From JACOTV01 sp964579395 (GTDB taxonomy: Bacteria > Patescibacteriota > Microgenomatia > UBA1406 > GWC2-37-13), in NCBI GenBank assembly GCA_964579395.1, contig CAZOFT010000001.1, positions 229,345 through 293,344 of the forward strand: a stretch of DNA of 64,000 nt, written 5' to 3'. Each line of letters starts with the position of its first letter. Positions within the stretch are counted from its first letter, which is position 1. The position numbers and the translations under genes are program-made. Under the pieces are notes generated by a model, which did not search any database, was not told the DNA's origin, and saw nothing but the letters and a program-made list of their open reading frames with translations. Below, piece after piece: positions 43,247-51,903 of the stretch.

Positions 43247-44275
43247 TCAGGAGAAGCACCCGGTCAACTCGCCGGCCAGCGCAACTTGTTGGGGTGTTGC
43301 CTGGGCCAGAAGTGTTTCCGCAGCCGGATCTTGCGCATACCCGCTGTTTGCCATGGATTCAGACATCACCTCAACCCCCAAGAGTGCCGATGATACCAGC
43401 CTGCCGAATGCTTCGCCTGGAGGCATCGGATAATAATCGCCCAAAAACCATTGAAAAGTATCCTGGTATGGAAACGATCCATATCCGAGTCCATCTAGCC
43501 ACCTGCGTCGGTCAACCTGACCATCCACGTCACGTGCGTGGGCCTGCTCATGCACGACGGTTTCTGCCAAATCAATTGCCCGATGTCCATCCCGAACATC
43601 AACAGAAATAATACGAGCATTCGGATCGGTATACCCGAGAAGCCCATCATGATCATCTCCCATCACTGCCGTAAGGGCAAAACTAGTTTGTGAAAGCGTA
43701 CCTGAGGGGCAAGCGTCTGTGGCTAATTGCTGAGCGAGCGCCCATTTTTGCTGGGGAGGAAGAGTTCTGTCGTAATACGGATTATACGGTGGTGCCAACT
43801 CTTCTTCTGCTGCGACATCAATTACTTCAGTAACAGGTGGCGCCGGAAGCACCTCAGGAGGAACTGCTGTCACAGTAATCGGGTGGGGGAGCGGGGTCAG
43901 ATCATGACCGCAAGGGGAATCGGGTGCGATGCAAGACGACACGACGTCCACTTCAAACCCTAAGTCCGGCTCGCCTACAGAGTCAAACACCTGATCGATC
44001 ACTGGCGAGAGCCCCAGAGCAGATGCGGCCAACCCCGACAATGATGCCTCCTGGCTATCGAGGACCTGTTGAGTCAATTTGCCCATGTGCACGGGTAAGT
44101 CGGCATGTGGAGCAAGCACAATACCCGTCCTGGGCTCATTGCCCGACTGTGAATCAGGCTCCGGATGAAACAAATGTAGACTTGTAGCAATGAGTGCAAT
44201 AGCTGCAATAGTACCCTGCCGACGACGTGTTTTACGCTCGTTTTGAGATCTTCTAGAGGGATATTCTTTGCTCAT
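43247..44275 (-). CDS. Membrane-anchored HExxH protein, putative metallopeptidase
   Basis: 342 residues from MSKEYPSRR. A basic N-terminus with RKTRRRQ and one helix (TIAAIALIATSLHLF) predict type II anchoring or export. A Pro-rich spacer follows, then a domain with ETVVHEQAHARDVDG: His242-Glu243-x2-His246, the zincin HExxH motif, followed by acidic DVDG that might give the third ligand. The domain also contains paired Cys (SSCIAPDSPC). The family is not recognised. A TTTATA sequence (TATAAA on its strand) lies 12 nt upstream. It diverges from galE with about 97 bp between. Confidence 0.55.
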   Translation of the reverse strand: MSKEYPSRRSQNERKTRRRQGTIAAIALIATSLHLFHPEPDSQSGNEPRTGIVLAPHADLPVHMGKLTQQVLDSQEASLSGLAASALGLSPVIDQVFDSVGEPDLGFEVDVVSSCIAPDSPCGHDLTPLPHPITVTAVPPEVLPAPPVTEVIDVAAEEELAPPYNPYYDRTLPPQQKWALAQQLATDACPSGTLSQTSFALTAVMGDDHDGLLGYTDPNARIISVDVRDGHRAIDLAETVVHEQAHARDVDGQVDRRRWLDGLGYGSFPYQDTFQWFLGDYYPMPPGEAFGRLVSSALLGVEVMSESMANSGYAQDPAAETLLAQATPQQVALAGELTGCFS

Positions 44276-44359
44276 TTGTGCATTCTCTTTATACCCTATA
44301 ACATGTAACTTTGCAAGAATAATGTGGACAACGTGTAGCGGTGTCACGCGAAAATAGAG

Positions 44360-44372
44360 TACAATAGTGGGC
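44360..44372 (+). promoter_or_regulatory. -10 box, leaderless start of galE
   Basis: TACAAT at 44360-44365 ends 7 nt before the ATG at 44373; the in-frame GTG at 44367 is thus too close to be used. Confidence 0.5.
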
Positions 44373-45389
44373 ATGACAACTAAAACACTAATGGTAACCG
44401 GGGCGGGAGGATATATCGGCAGCAATACCGTAGAAGTTTTGTTGCAATCCGGATACCGAGTGGTTGCAGTGGATAATTTTTCCCAGGGGTTTCGTGAGCC
44501 GCTTGAGATGTTGCAGAGCGAACATGGAGAAGATCGCCTTGCCATCTACACATCAGACCTGACTGAATCCGGCGCACAAGAAGTGATGAAACAGGAGCCC
44601 GAAATTGCAGGCATCTTGCATTTTGCAGCACTTCTGAATGTCGGCGAAAGCATGCTGATACCTGAGAAATACTTTACCAATAATATTGTCGGGACACAGC
44701 GCCTGTTGCATGCGGCAATCGAGCAAAACATATCCCGCTTTATCTTTTCTTCAAGCTGCACCGTGTATGGTGATATCAAAAATTCACCGGTCAACGAGTC
44801 TGCGCCCCTCCAGCGACCTGCATCTGCTTATGGCCATACCAAAAAAATGTGTGAAGAAATTTTGCAATGGTATGACCAGCTCGACAAACTTACATACATC
44901 TCGCTTCGGTATTTCAATGTCTGTGGCGCCAATGATGCTGGTACGTTAGGAGACGCGAAGCGCGAAACATTTGGTCTCATGCAAAATGCCGTAAAAGGCG
45001 CGCTCGGCATCCGCCCATTTGAGTTTAACTACCAGGAAGTGGATACCCCAGATGGAAGCCCTATCCGTGATTATATCAATGTCGTCGACCTGGCAATCGG
45101 CCATGTCAAAGCATATGAATATCTGGAAGCACACAACACATCAGACGCATTTAATCTCGGCACAGGCCATGGCACCAGCGTACTTGAGATTGTCAACACA
45201 ATAAAAACGGTGTTGGATGCAGACTTTCCGACCAAACCGGCAGAGTCGCGACGAACCGGTGAGATTCCGCAGATTTTTGCTGATGCAACCCATGCAAAAG
45301 AAGTGCTTGACTGGGAAGCTACCCGAGATATACAAAAAAGCATCGAGACCATGGCTGCATTTTACAAAAACCACCCAAATGGCTGGTAA
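44373..45389 (+). CDS. galE: UDP-glucose 4-epimerase
   Basis: 338 residues, extended SDR. VTGAGGYIGSNTVEVL is the NAD motif at residues 8-23. FSSSCTVYGD supplies the catalytic Ser, and Tyr153-x3-Lys157 (SAYGHTKKMCEEIL) completes the triad. RYFNVCGAN and SPIRDYINVVDLA are GalE family signatures. It interconverts UDP-glucose and UDP-galactose (or the N-acetyl forms), feeding the glycosyltransferases. It is separate from the other glycan genes but within reach of the GlmU-like enzyme at 42.4 kb. Confidence 0.92.
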   Translation: MTTKTLMVTGAGGYIGSNTVEVLLQSGYRVVAVDNFSQGFREPLEMLQSEHGEDRLAIYTSDLTESGAQEVMKQEPEIAGILHFAALLNVGESMLIPEKYFTNNIVGTQRLLHAAIEQNISRFIFSSSCTVYGDIKNSPVNESAPLQRPASAYGHTKKMCEEILQWYDQLDKLTYISLRYFNVCGANDAGTLGDAKRETFGLMQNAVKGALGIRPFEFNYQEVDTPDGSPIRDYINVVDLAIGHVKAYEYLEAHNTSDAFNLGTGHGTSVLEIVNTIKTVLDADFPTKPAESRRTGEIPQIFADATHAKEVLDWEATRDIQKSIETMAAFYKNHPNGW

Positions 45390-45452
45390 CTATCAGTGTT
45401 TTTTCTTCAAAGCGTCACGCACAGCGACACGCTGTGGGATAAGATGGGGGAT

Positions 45453-45575
45453 ATGAGTGAACGCACCTCAACCTCCGGACAGATAAGTCGCTATACATAT
45501 GTCTTTTTACCTACGAAGACTATCTTGCACTTGAAGAACACCCGCCACGTATCGAGTAAATACCTGTTTATTTAA
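45453..45575 (+). other. Possible short ORF of 40 aa (weak)
   Basis: MSERTSTSGQISRYTYVF and onward to a TAA, in the 178-bp gap after galE. A GGGGGAT sequence lies just upstream, but no -10 box has the spacing seen elsewhere, and the end overlaps the holin-like stop. Nothing else is seen in this gap. Confidence 0.2.
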
Positions 45576-45900
45576 GGAGACTGAACACGGTTCCCAGCAG
45601 CGAAAGAATGAGGCTGAAAATAATCGCATTCAAAAACCCATCCACAGTAAAGCCGGGGAGAATCGCATCTACCAACATAACCATGAGGCCGTTGATGATA
45701 AGCGAAAAAAGTCCAAGAGTAAGTATGGTCAAAGGGAGTGTCAGAACAGTTAGAATCGGTTTAATGACAACATTCACCACTCCTAAAGACAGCGCCACAA
45801 CAAGCGCCTGAAAGAAGCTGGCAACCCGCACGCCCGGCAACAGATAAGAAGCCAAGATAACTGCCAACGTGCTTAATAAAAGGTTTAAGATCATGCCCAT
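45568..45900 (-). CDS. Phage holin family 4 (PF04020-like) membrane protein
   Basis: About 110 residues with four hydrophobic helices: LLLSTLAVILASYLLPGV, then LGVVNVVIKPILTVLTLPLTILTLGLF and two more. This is the Mycobacterial-type four-TM holin superfamily, common in genomes as a chromosomal protein without lysis genes. No endolysin or phage gene is nearby, so a membrane-housekeeping role is more likely than phage lysis. The start at MGMIL is chosen among several close Mets; codons 1-8 of the longer form lack hydrophobic character. Confidence 0.78.
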   Translation of the reverse strand: MGMILNLLLSTLAVILASYLLPGVRVASFFQALVVALSLGVVNVVIKPILTVLTLPLTILTLGLFSLIINGLMVMLVDAILPGFTVDGFLNAIIFSLILSLLGTVFSLLK

Positions 45901-45960
45901 ATAAGGACCATGATAGCAGACCACAGCACACCTTTCAATATGAAGTAATAGCCCGCCAGA

Positions 45961-46869
45961 TCAGTCCGCGGAACGACGCGGCTGATTGTTGTGCAGGTAC
46001 ACAATGAGCTCAGCAATAATACCGGTCATGATGACCTGCAATCCGACGATGCTCAAAAAAATGCCTGCCAACAGCATCGGTCGCTTGTAAAGCTCAATGC
46101 CAAAAAAGAGTCGCTCAATCCCCAGATACGTGGTGATGAGTGCACCGATTACAAACGTCACTCCACCGATGGGACCAAAAAAATGAAGCGGTTTTTCTGC
46201 AAACCGGGTAATAAAGTACGTGGTGATAGTATCCAAAAAGCCATACATCATGCGGAAAAATCCGTATTTTGACACGCCGTATTTACGCGGATGATGCTCA
46301 ACCGGAACCTCACTGACTTTGAACCCCATTTTGTGGGCGATAACCGGCACAAAGCGATAGTTGTCTCCGTAAAACCGAATGTGATCAAGCACTTCACGAC
46401 GCATAGCCTTAAATCCACAGTTGATGTCGTGAAACGGGGAGCGTAAAAGCCCCTTCAGAAGTACTTTGTTAAAAATCTTAGACGGAAGCGTTTTGTTTAT
46501 GGGGTCATTACGCACCGCGCGCCATCCGTTTACCAAGTCATACCCCTCATCAATTCGGTGGAGGAACTTGGGAATATCGTACGGATCATCTTGTAAATCT
46601 GCATCCATCAGGATGATAATTTCACCGCGACTGGCTTCAAATCCATGCTCCAACGCACGCCCCTTTCCCATCCGTCGCTTGTGGGAGACCAGCGTCATAT
46701 TGTGCTGTTTTAACGCATCCGATGAACTATCCGTTGAACCATCATCGATGGCAATAAGTTCGTACGTTACACCTTCCCGACTGAATACTTCCTCAAGCTG
46801 TTGCTGCAGAGTCGGTAGCGTATCGACTTCGTTATGAAAGGGGACGAGTACTGAAACGGTCGGCTTCAT
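45961..46869 (-). CDS. Polyprenol-phosphate glycosyltransferase (GT2, GtrB/DPM1-like)
   Basis: 302 residues. VSVLVPFHNEVDTLP opens the GT2 fold, LIAIDDGSTDSS lies near residue 38, and ILMDADLQDDPYDIPKFL near residue 90 is the conserved DxD and following signature of dolichol/undecaprenol-phosphate mannosyl/glucosyltransferases. Two C-terminal helices (GPIGGVTFVIGALITTYLG and LLAGIFLSIVGLQVIMTGI) anchor it. It should load a sugar on the lipid carrier used by the GT-C enzymes at 19.8 and 37.7 kb (inference). TATACT on the reverse strand (46883-46878) ends 8 nt before the ATG. Confidence 0.88.
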   Translation of the reverse strand: MKPTVSVLVPFHNEVDTLPTLQQQLEEVFSREGVTYELIAIDDGSTDSSSDALKQHNMTLVSHKRRMGKGRALEHGFEASRGEIIILMDADLQDDPYDIPKFLHRIDEGYDLVNGWRAVRNDPINKTLPSKIFNKVLLKGLLRSPFHDINCGFKAMRREVLDHIRFYGDNYRFVPVIAHKMGFKVSEVPVEHHPRKYGVSKYGFFRMMYGFLDTITTYFITRFAEKPLHFFGPIGGVTFVIGALITTYLGIERLFFGIELYKRPMLLAGIFLSIVGLQVIMTGIIAELIVYLHNNQPRRSAD

Positions 46870-46922
46870 ATGATGCTAGTATACAGGAGAGTAAGAAAGT
46901 TGGCGAGTTTGTCTGTGTGGAA

Positions 46923-47882
46923 CTACACCCGATGATGCAATACATGATCGTGCTTCTTCACCCGCACATGCAATCGGCGTTCGGCAATATAAATCCCAGA
47001 AAAAATGATCACTCCGCCCAAGAGGACCCAAATCGTTGGCTCTTCATGCAGAAGCGGTACGGCAACCAGGAGTGCGGCAACGGGGGAGATGTAGCTGAAA
47101 ATCCCGATGTCTTGGGCTGCTGTGCGGGCGATCCCGTAGATATAACAATAGTACGCAAGAAACGAAGCAAAGACGATAGCGTATAAAATACCAATAATTC
47201 CCGGCATGCTCAACTGCTGAGGACTCCAGGTGCGCCATTCAATCAACGCAGGTGGGAAAAATGTGGCCGCTGCAAAAATGAATGAAAGCGCCAGTAGTTG
47301 AATCGGATCGATCATATGACTCACATGCCGGTGAAGCAACGTATAAATAACGGTACTGATAATCATCACACCCAGATAAAAGAGTCCTTCAAGCGCCTGC
47401 ATCTGCAACCCCTGACCGGTCGACCACAATGGCCCCATAATCACAACAACCGCGCCCAGCAAAGCGACTGACATCCCTACGAGTTTTCTCATATGAAACT
47501 GTTCGTGCAAAAATACGATTGAGACAAAAAAGAGCACTACCGGACTCAGCGTTCCCAAAAGCGTCCAGGATACACTGTCCATGTGCGTAACCCCCAGCAC
47601 CAGCGCCCCGATACGAATCGTGAATCCCACAAATGCACCCAGACACAAAATGCTCATCTGCCGAAACGTCAGATGAATAGGTTTGGTGAAAAGGTAGGGA
47701 AAGAGAATCCAACCGGCCACAGCAAAACGAATAAACGCAAACGTAAAAGGAGGAGTGTCTTGCAGCGCCCACTTAAATATGGGGGTAGCTGCTCCCCATA
47801 AGATATTGGTCAACACCAAAGCCAAGAGGGCAAGGCCGGCATGCACACGGCGGTCGATCGGCTTGATAAATTGGTGAAACAT
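46923..47882 (-). CDS. EamA/DMT-family transporter
   Basis: 319 residues with ten helices arranged as two five-helix halves. NILWGAATPIFKWALQ begins the first EamA domain and VASFLAYYCYIYGIA with ISPVAALLVAVPLLHEEP the second. The family exports amino acids, nucleotides or other metabolites, or imports nucleotide sugars in some relatives; the substrate is not predictable. It starts 3 nt downstream of the DUF2079 gene on the same strand, so the two are co-transcribed. Confidence 0.87.
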   Translation of the reverse strand: MFHQFIKPIDRRVHAGLALLALVLTNILWGAATPIFKWALQDTPPFTFAFIRFAVAGWILFPYLFTKPIHLTFRQMSILCLGAFVGFTIRIGALVLGVTHMDSVSWTLLGTLSPVVLFFVSIVFLHEQFHMRKLVGMSVALLGAVVVIMGPLWSTGQGLQMQALEGLFYLGVMIISTVIYTLLHRHVSHMIDPIQLLALSFIFAAATFFPPALIEWRTWSPQQLSMPGIIGILYAIVFASFLAYYCYIYGIARTAAQDIGIFSYISPVAALLVAVPLLHEEPTIWVLLGGVIIFSGIYIAERRLHVRVKKHDHVLHHRV

Positions 47883-47885
47883 AGA

Positions 47886-49553
47886 TTATGGTAATGGCTG
47901 CTCATTCAACAGCGGCACGGGTGCAGCCGATTTTTTCTTATACACGACAAAGTCTTCTCCTGAGTCAATCAGCTCATAGCGATCATCTGTTTGCAGTTTT
48001 TTATATGAAGGCACCAGATCCGTGGGATCATAATCATGTTTGTATACATTGCTTGGATTCAGAATAATAAAATCAGCATCAGTATATCGACTCGAAAAGT
48101 AGTAGTAATAGCGGCGTCCGCTGAAAAACGGTGCAATAGCTGTGGTTGTCGAGACTTTTATTGAGTCATCGCGCAGCTTATATTGCCACTCATAGACTTT
48201 CTGAAGTGGTGTAGTGGGAGGGCGAAATGCCTCAAGACGAGCATTGCGCGAATAGGGAAGCGGGCCGATCCATGCCGAAAACAACATCGACACACACAGT
48301 ACAATAACGACCCCCATCCCGCGCATGACACGATTACTCAGAATCACGTCTTTTTTTGCTTTAAACACATGTGCCAGGGGAGTAAATCGCCGATGATGAT
48401 GACGGATATGAGCTCCATGATAAGCGATAGTGCTGTCAGAGAGGATATTGAGCAAAAAGCGCGCACCGTACATAGCACCAATGATGAGCGGTGGGTGCAG
48501 GATTGCCGTGTAATGATATTGGATGCTTTGCATGCTTGAGTTTTGAGAAAGAATATTGATCGCCAACTCCGGCAACATAACGACATTTACAAGCGGCGCA
48601 AACAGTGTGAGAAATGAGTAGGGGCCCCATAAATACACAATATACGTGAGTGTCCGGATATGAAAAATCTGTTGTATGATTGCCAGAGGACGAATAAAAA
48701 ACCCAAGTAATATACTGCCGGGAGAGTCGCCTAGATTACTATAACGTTCAGTGGCAAAATGATCACCACCACGATAATATGGCGTCAACACAAAAACGGC
48801 AATAAAGAACCAAACCATACTCAACACCACGATACATACCGGATACACAATATCACGAGTGCGAAGCGCATGCTTGAGACGTGTCATCTGATGCGGATGC
48901 CCACCAAGCGTATTCCAGCGGGCCCGCACTACTTGGTAGCCGAAAAACAATCCCCACATGGTCATGGTCAGAGGTACTTGCTCTTTACTCAACAACGCAG
49001 CTACTGCATAAAGCGTAGCCACTATGTAACGTTTGCGGAGCGTCATTGCAACAAAGTAGAGCATGGCAGTGGCACCAAAAGTCACCGCATGATAGTCATA
49101 AATCGTCATTAGCTGCACAGCCGGATGCATAAGATACACAAATGCAAAGACCACCGACAGAAGCCACTGCATCCGATATCCTTTAAAGAGAGTTTGTGCA
49201 ATCAGATACACCGCATGGGCTCCCAGCGCCACCACAACCACCTGAGACACAATCAGCGTAGCAGGAGATGCAAGAATGAAATAAAACGGCGCAACGATCG
49301 CCATAATCAAATCGACATGCACGGCAGCGCGCATAAAATTGGCAGAACCGTGTGGATCGGTGATCTCAAGAAAGCGGGAGTAGTCCCCAGTCTGCAGCGC
49401 CCGATAGGTGTTGTAGACAGCCTGATGCATGATTCCAAGATCGAAATATGCCGAATGCAGTGTTTGATACCGAAGCACACAATACACACCGAAGTAGATG
49501 CCAAAAAGCAAGATCAGTAGCCACACAACCGATTTAGATAAAAATGATTTCAT
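47886..49553 (-). CDS. DUF2079 polytopic membrane protein (GT-C-like)
   Basis: 555 residues, about ten membrane helices and a soluble C-terminal end. The stretch YFDLGIMHQAVYNTYRAL after the first helix is the DUF2079 signature, with an Asp in the position of the GT-C catalytic residue. DPHGSANFMRAAVHVDL follows, as usual for the family. The fold suggests a lipid-linked sugar transferase acting on the outer membrane face, but no member's reaction is settled as far as I know. Operon with the EamA gene; TACAAT lies 3 nt before the ATG. Confidence 0.82.
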   Translation of the reverse strand: MKSFLSKSVVWLLILLFGIYFGVYCVLRYQTLHSAYFDLGIMHQAVYNTYRALQTGDYSRFLEITDPHGSANFMRAAVHVDLIMAIVAPFYFILASPATLIVSQVVVVALGAHAVYLIAQTLFKGYRMQWLLSVVFAFVYLMHPAVQLMTIYDYHAVTFGATAMLYFVAMTLRKRYIVATLYAVAALLSKEQVPLTMTMWGLFFGYQVVRARWNTLGGHPHQMTRLKHALRTRDIVYPVCIVVLSMVWFFIAVFVLTPYYRGGDHFATERYSNLGDSPGSILLGFFIRPLAIIQQIFHIRTLTYIVYLWGPYSFLTLFAPLVNVVMLPELAINILSQNSSMQSIQYHYTAILHPPLIIGAMYGARFLLNILSDSTIAYHGAHIRHHHRRFTPLAHVFKAKKDVILSNRVMRGMGVVIVLCVSMLFSAWIGPLPYSRNARLEAFRPPTTPLQKVYEWQYKLRDDSIKVSTTTAIAPFFSGRRYYYYFSSRYTDADFIILNPSNVYKHDYDPTDLVPSYKKLQTDDRYELIDSGEDFVVYKKKSAAPVPLLNEQPLP

Positions 49554-49642
49554 AGCATTGTATTGCTCAAAACGCTTTTATAGACATAGTCAAAATCCCG
49601 ATTCACTTGTGCGCTACTCAAAACACACACCAACAAGCCGCG

Positions 49643-50626
49643 CTATTTATTTCCTGAGTGAAATTTTTCGTGAATTTCACGCAGACGAAAATTAGTCACA
49701 TGGGTATATATCTGTGTTGTTGCAATATTTTTATGCCCGAGCATCTCCTGCACAGAGCGCAAATCTGCCCCATGCGTCAGCAAATCAGTTGCATACGAAT
49801 GGCGCAGTACGTGCGGCCCGATGCGAAACAAAATGCCGGCTTTTTTGCGATATTTATCAATCAGGCGCTCAACCGAACGTACAGAAAGGCGGAGTTTTTC
49901 ATTGGTCAATCCTTCCGGCGGTTTGGGACCGCGATACCGAATAAACAGAGGGGAGTACGGGTCGGTACGCATATCAAAGTACTTTTGCAGCCAGTCCTTG
50001 GCGCTTTTTGTAAGAAACACAACGCGGGCTTTACCACCTTTCCCGACCACACCAAACTCACCGTTTTCCAGACTCACCTGATCACGATTCAGACCCACCA
50101 ACTCAGACACACGAAGACCGGTGGAAAACAACACCTCCAAAATAGTTCTATCGCGCACGCCGCGCTCTGATTTGGTGCTCACTGCTTTAAATAGTGCCTC
50201 AAGCTGCTCCTGCTCCAGATGCTTAATGACCCGGTCTCGCGTTTTCCCAAGCTCAATGACCTCAGGCGCCAAAACGGCAAGTTTTTGCTTTATGAGGTAG
50301 CGAAACAAAGAGCGCAGCGCGATGAGAAAATAATTTTGCGTCTGCCGTTTGAGTTCACCTTTCACCGGATTGCGATAGCGGTGAGAAAGGTATAGGCGAA
50401 ACTGGCGCACATGTTCTTCGGTGATATCTTCTACTTTAAACAAAGATGGGCTGCGTTCACCGGCTGTTTCACCTTCCTCAGAGACCGCACCGGCACGCTC
50501 TTCTCGAGTGATCCAAGACTCGAAAAAATGCAGGTAATACCCGTACATCTTTACCGTTTTCAGCGAAAGATTTTTATCCAGCTCACAATATTCAAGAAAG
50601 CGCAGTATGGCTTCGTGCAGTTGCAT
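49643..50626 (-). CDS. xerD: Tyrosine recombinase, XerC/XerD-like
   Basis: 327 residues from MQLHEAILRF. The N-terminal SAM-like core-binding domain (residues ~5-110) has an extra loop (ERAGAVSEEGETAGERS). The catalytic domain shows Arg172 (STGLRVSEL), a lysine in GKGGKAR, His272-x2-Arg275 (PHVLRHSYAT), His298 (LGHKN) and the nucleophile Tyr307 (TTQIYTHV). It should resolve chromosome dimers at a dif site. TAATAT on the reverse strand (50639-50634) ends 7 nt before this ATG and overlaps the longer starts. No phage genes flank it, so a housekeeping role is favoured; C versus D cannot be settled. Confidence 0.88.
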   Translation of the reverse strand: MQLHEAILRFLEYCELDKNLSLKTVKMYGYYLHFFESWITREERAGAVSEEGETAGERSPSLFKVEDITEEHVRQFRLYLSHRYRNPVKGELKRQTQNYFLIALRSLFRYLIKQKLAVLAPEVIELGKTRDRVIKHLEQEQLEALFKAVSTKSERGVRDRTILEVLFSTGLRVSELVGLNRDQVSLENGEFGVVGKGGKARVVFLTKSAKDWLQKYFDMRTDPYSPLFIRYRGPKPPEGLTNEKLRLSVRSVERLIDKYRKKAGILFRIGPHVLRHSYATDLLTHGADLRSVQEMLGHKNIATTQIYTHVTNFRLREIHEKFHSGNK

Positions 50627-50692
50627 ACAGTTCATATTAAACGACGTCTGGGCAAATAACAATAAAAATTGATCTAGTTATTTCATTGCGTG

Positions 50693-50721
50693 TTGACATG
50701 GAGCCTCAAATCAGATATACC
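50693..50721 (+). promoter_or_regulatory. Promoter, leaderless start at 50731
   Basis: TTGACA at 50693-50698, a 17-nt spacer, TATACC at 50716-50721, then 9 nt to the ATG. The best-formed -35 and -10 pair among the leaderless-type genes. Confidence 0.65.
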
Positions 50722-50730
50722 TTCAGGTAT

Positions 50731-51195
50731 ATGGCAAAAAAAACCAACTCACTAACCAACAGTTTTGAACAGCTCGAAGATGCAGTCGCACCATACTTTA
50801 CTGACAAAGCGCCGTTTCAGATCCCCGACGGAGCAAAGGAATTTCTCGTCACTATCGCCCCGTGGTTTACCCTGATCGGCGTCATTTTGGGCATCCCGAC
50901 CATCCTTACCGCATTTGGGCTGGGCGCATGGTTTGTGCCGTTTGGGTGGGTAAGTGATGTGCAACTTTCCAGCTACTGGATGGCCGCAGTCTTTACTCTT
51001 GTCACATTGATACTGCAGGCAATGGCGATTCCCAAGCTCTTTAAGCGAGAGAAAGCAGGTTGGAATCTTGCGTTTTATGTATCGCTTGTCAATATTGTGT
51101 ACGGTGTGTTTTATGAAAACCTTATCGGACTCGTCTTATCGACACTGATTTCATGGTATCTGCTCTTTCAGATCCGCGAGAAGTACAAAAACTAA
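50731..51195 (+). CDS. Small membrane protein, four helices, unknown function
   Basis: 154 residues from MAKKTNSLT. A ~35-residue polar start (EQLEDAVAPYFTDKAPFQI) leads to four hydrophobic helices (APWFTLIGVILGIPTI; SSYWMAAVFTLVTLILQAMAIP; LAFYVSLVNIVYGVFY; LIGLVLSTLISWYLLFQI) and a basic tail. I do not recognise a characterised family. It converges on the DUF1622 gene with 11 nt between stops. The start is fixed by the promoter, whose -10 box lies inside the longer in-frame ORF. Confidence 0.65.
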   Translation: MAKKTNSLTNSFEQLEDAVAPYFTDKAPFQIPDGAKEFLVTIAPWFTLIGVILGIPTILTAFGLGAWFVPFGWVSDVQLSSYWMAAVFTLVTLILQAMAIPKLFKREKAGWNLAFYVSLVNIVYGVFYENLIGLVLSTLISWYLLFQIREKYKN

Positions 51196-51206
51196 ACCGC
51201 TCTGAC

Positions 51207-51548
51207 TTAGCGTCGCTGCCAAGGCAGTTTGCCGTCGATCTCCATCGTGAGCTCCCAACTCAAAAACGTGCGAATCAGCACGACCACTGCCAGCACACCG
51301 ACTGTGGTAAAAGAAGGGGAGAGCGATACAGATTGAATGATATCTCCGGCAATTAAAAACTCCAGACCCAAGAGAATCGAGCGAGCAATATTTTGCTTTA
51401 ATGACTTGTACACACTGTGGACACCCCGATCATGCGTGCCAAATAAAACTGCATGGACGGTGGAGTAGAGGGAACCAAAGACAATAATGGCAATACCCAC
51501 GATTTCAAGGATACGACTAATAAGCGATACTATTGTTGAGTAGTCCAT
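51207..51548 (-). CDS. DUF1622 family membrane protein
   Basis: 113 residues from MDYSTIV. The pattern IARSILLGLEFLIAGDIIQS followed by VLAVVVLIRTFLSWELTMEIDGKLPW is the conserved core of DUF1622. About three hydrophobic helices are predicted. The function of the family is unknown. TATAGT on the reverse strand (51560-51555) ends 6 nt before the ATG, which rules out the longer 128-codon form. Confidence 0.85.
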   Translation of the reverse strand: MDYSTIVSLISRILEIVGIAIIVFGSLYSTVHAVLFGTHDRGVHSVYKSLKQNIARSILLGLEFLIAGDIIQSVSLSPSFTTVGVLAVVVLIRTFLSWELTMEIDGKLPWQRR

Positions 51549-51659
51549 ATATATACTATAGAGGGGAAACGAAGAAATAGAAACAACTATCAATACCTAC
51601 AGAAGTTTTGTGCAAACCCCCAACCCGTAAACAGGTACGGTTTGACCATTGATACGTGC

Positions 51660-51665
51660 TATAAT
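51660..51665 (+). promoter_or_regulatory. -10 box for tRNA-Leu
   Basis: TATAAT preceded by TGC (extended -10), ending 21 nt before the mature tRNA. Confidence 0.55.
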
Positions 51666-51686
51666 ATATAACTTCCTGACAGATAA

Positions 51687-51770
51687 GCCGATGTGGCGGA
51701 ATTGGCAGACGCGCTAGTTTTAGGAACTAGTACCCGCAAGGGTGTGGGGGTTCAAGTCCCTCCATCGGCA
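51687..51770 (+). tRNA. tRNA-Leu (anticodon TAG)
   Basis: A class II tRNA. The acceptor stem GCCGATG pairs with CATCGGC; the anticodon stem CTAGT/ACTAG encloses TTTAGGA with TAG at 51721-51723. The variable arm is ACCCGCAAGGGT and the T-arm GGGGGTTCAAGTCCCTC. CCA is not encoded. Confidence 0.95.
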
Positions 51771-51903
51771 CATATGATTGCGTTAGCAATCAGTACTCAT
51801 CAATACGGCAAAAAGGCGCTATTGTAATATCAGATACTCAGTCCTATAATAGATCTTTCTCGTGAGGCGCAAATTGGCGCACAACGGATACGAACCCACA
51901 CAT

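Noticed and set aside
45568..45900. Prophage lysis module
   Set aside because: The holin-like protein has no phage or endolysin neighbours; the family is common as a chromosomal gene.
49658..49680. Palindrome GTGAAATT...AATTTCAC as a dif site
   Set aside because: It lies inside the Xer reading frame and has 8-bp arms with a 7-bp spacer, not the 11-6-11 form of dif.
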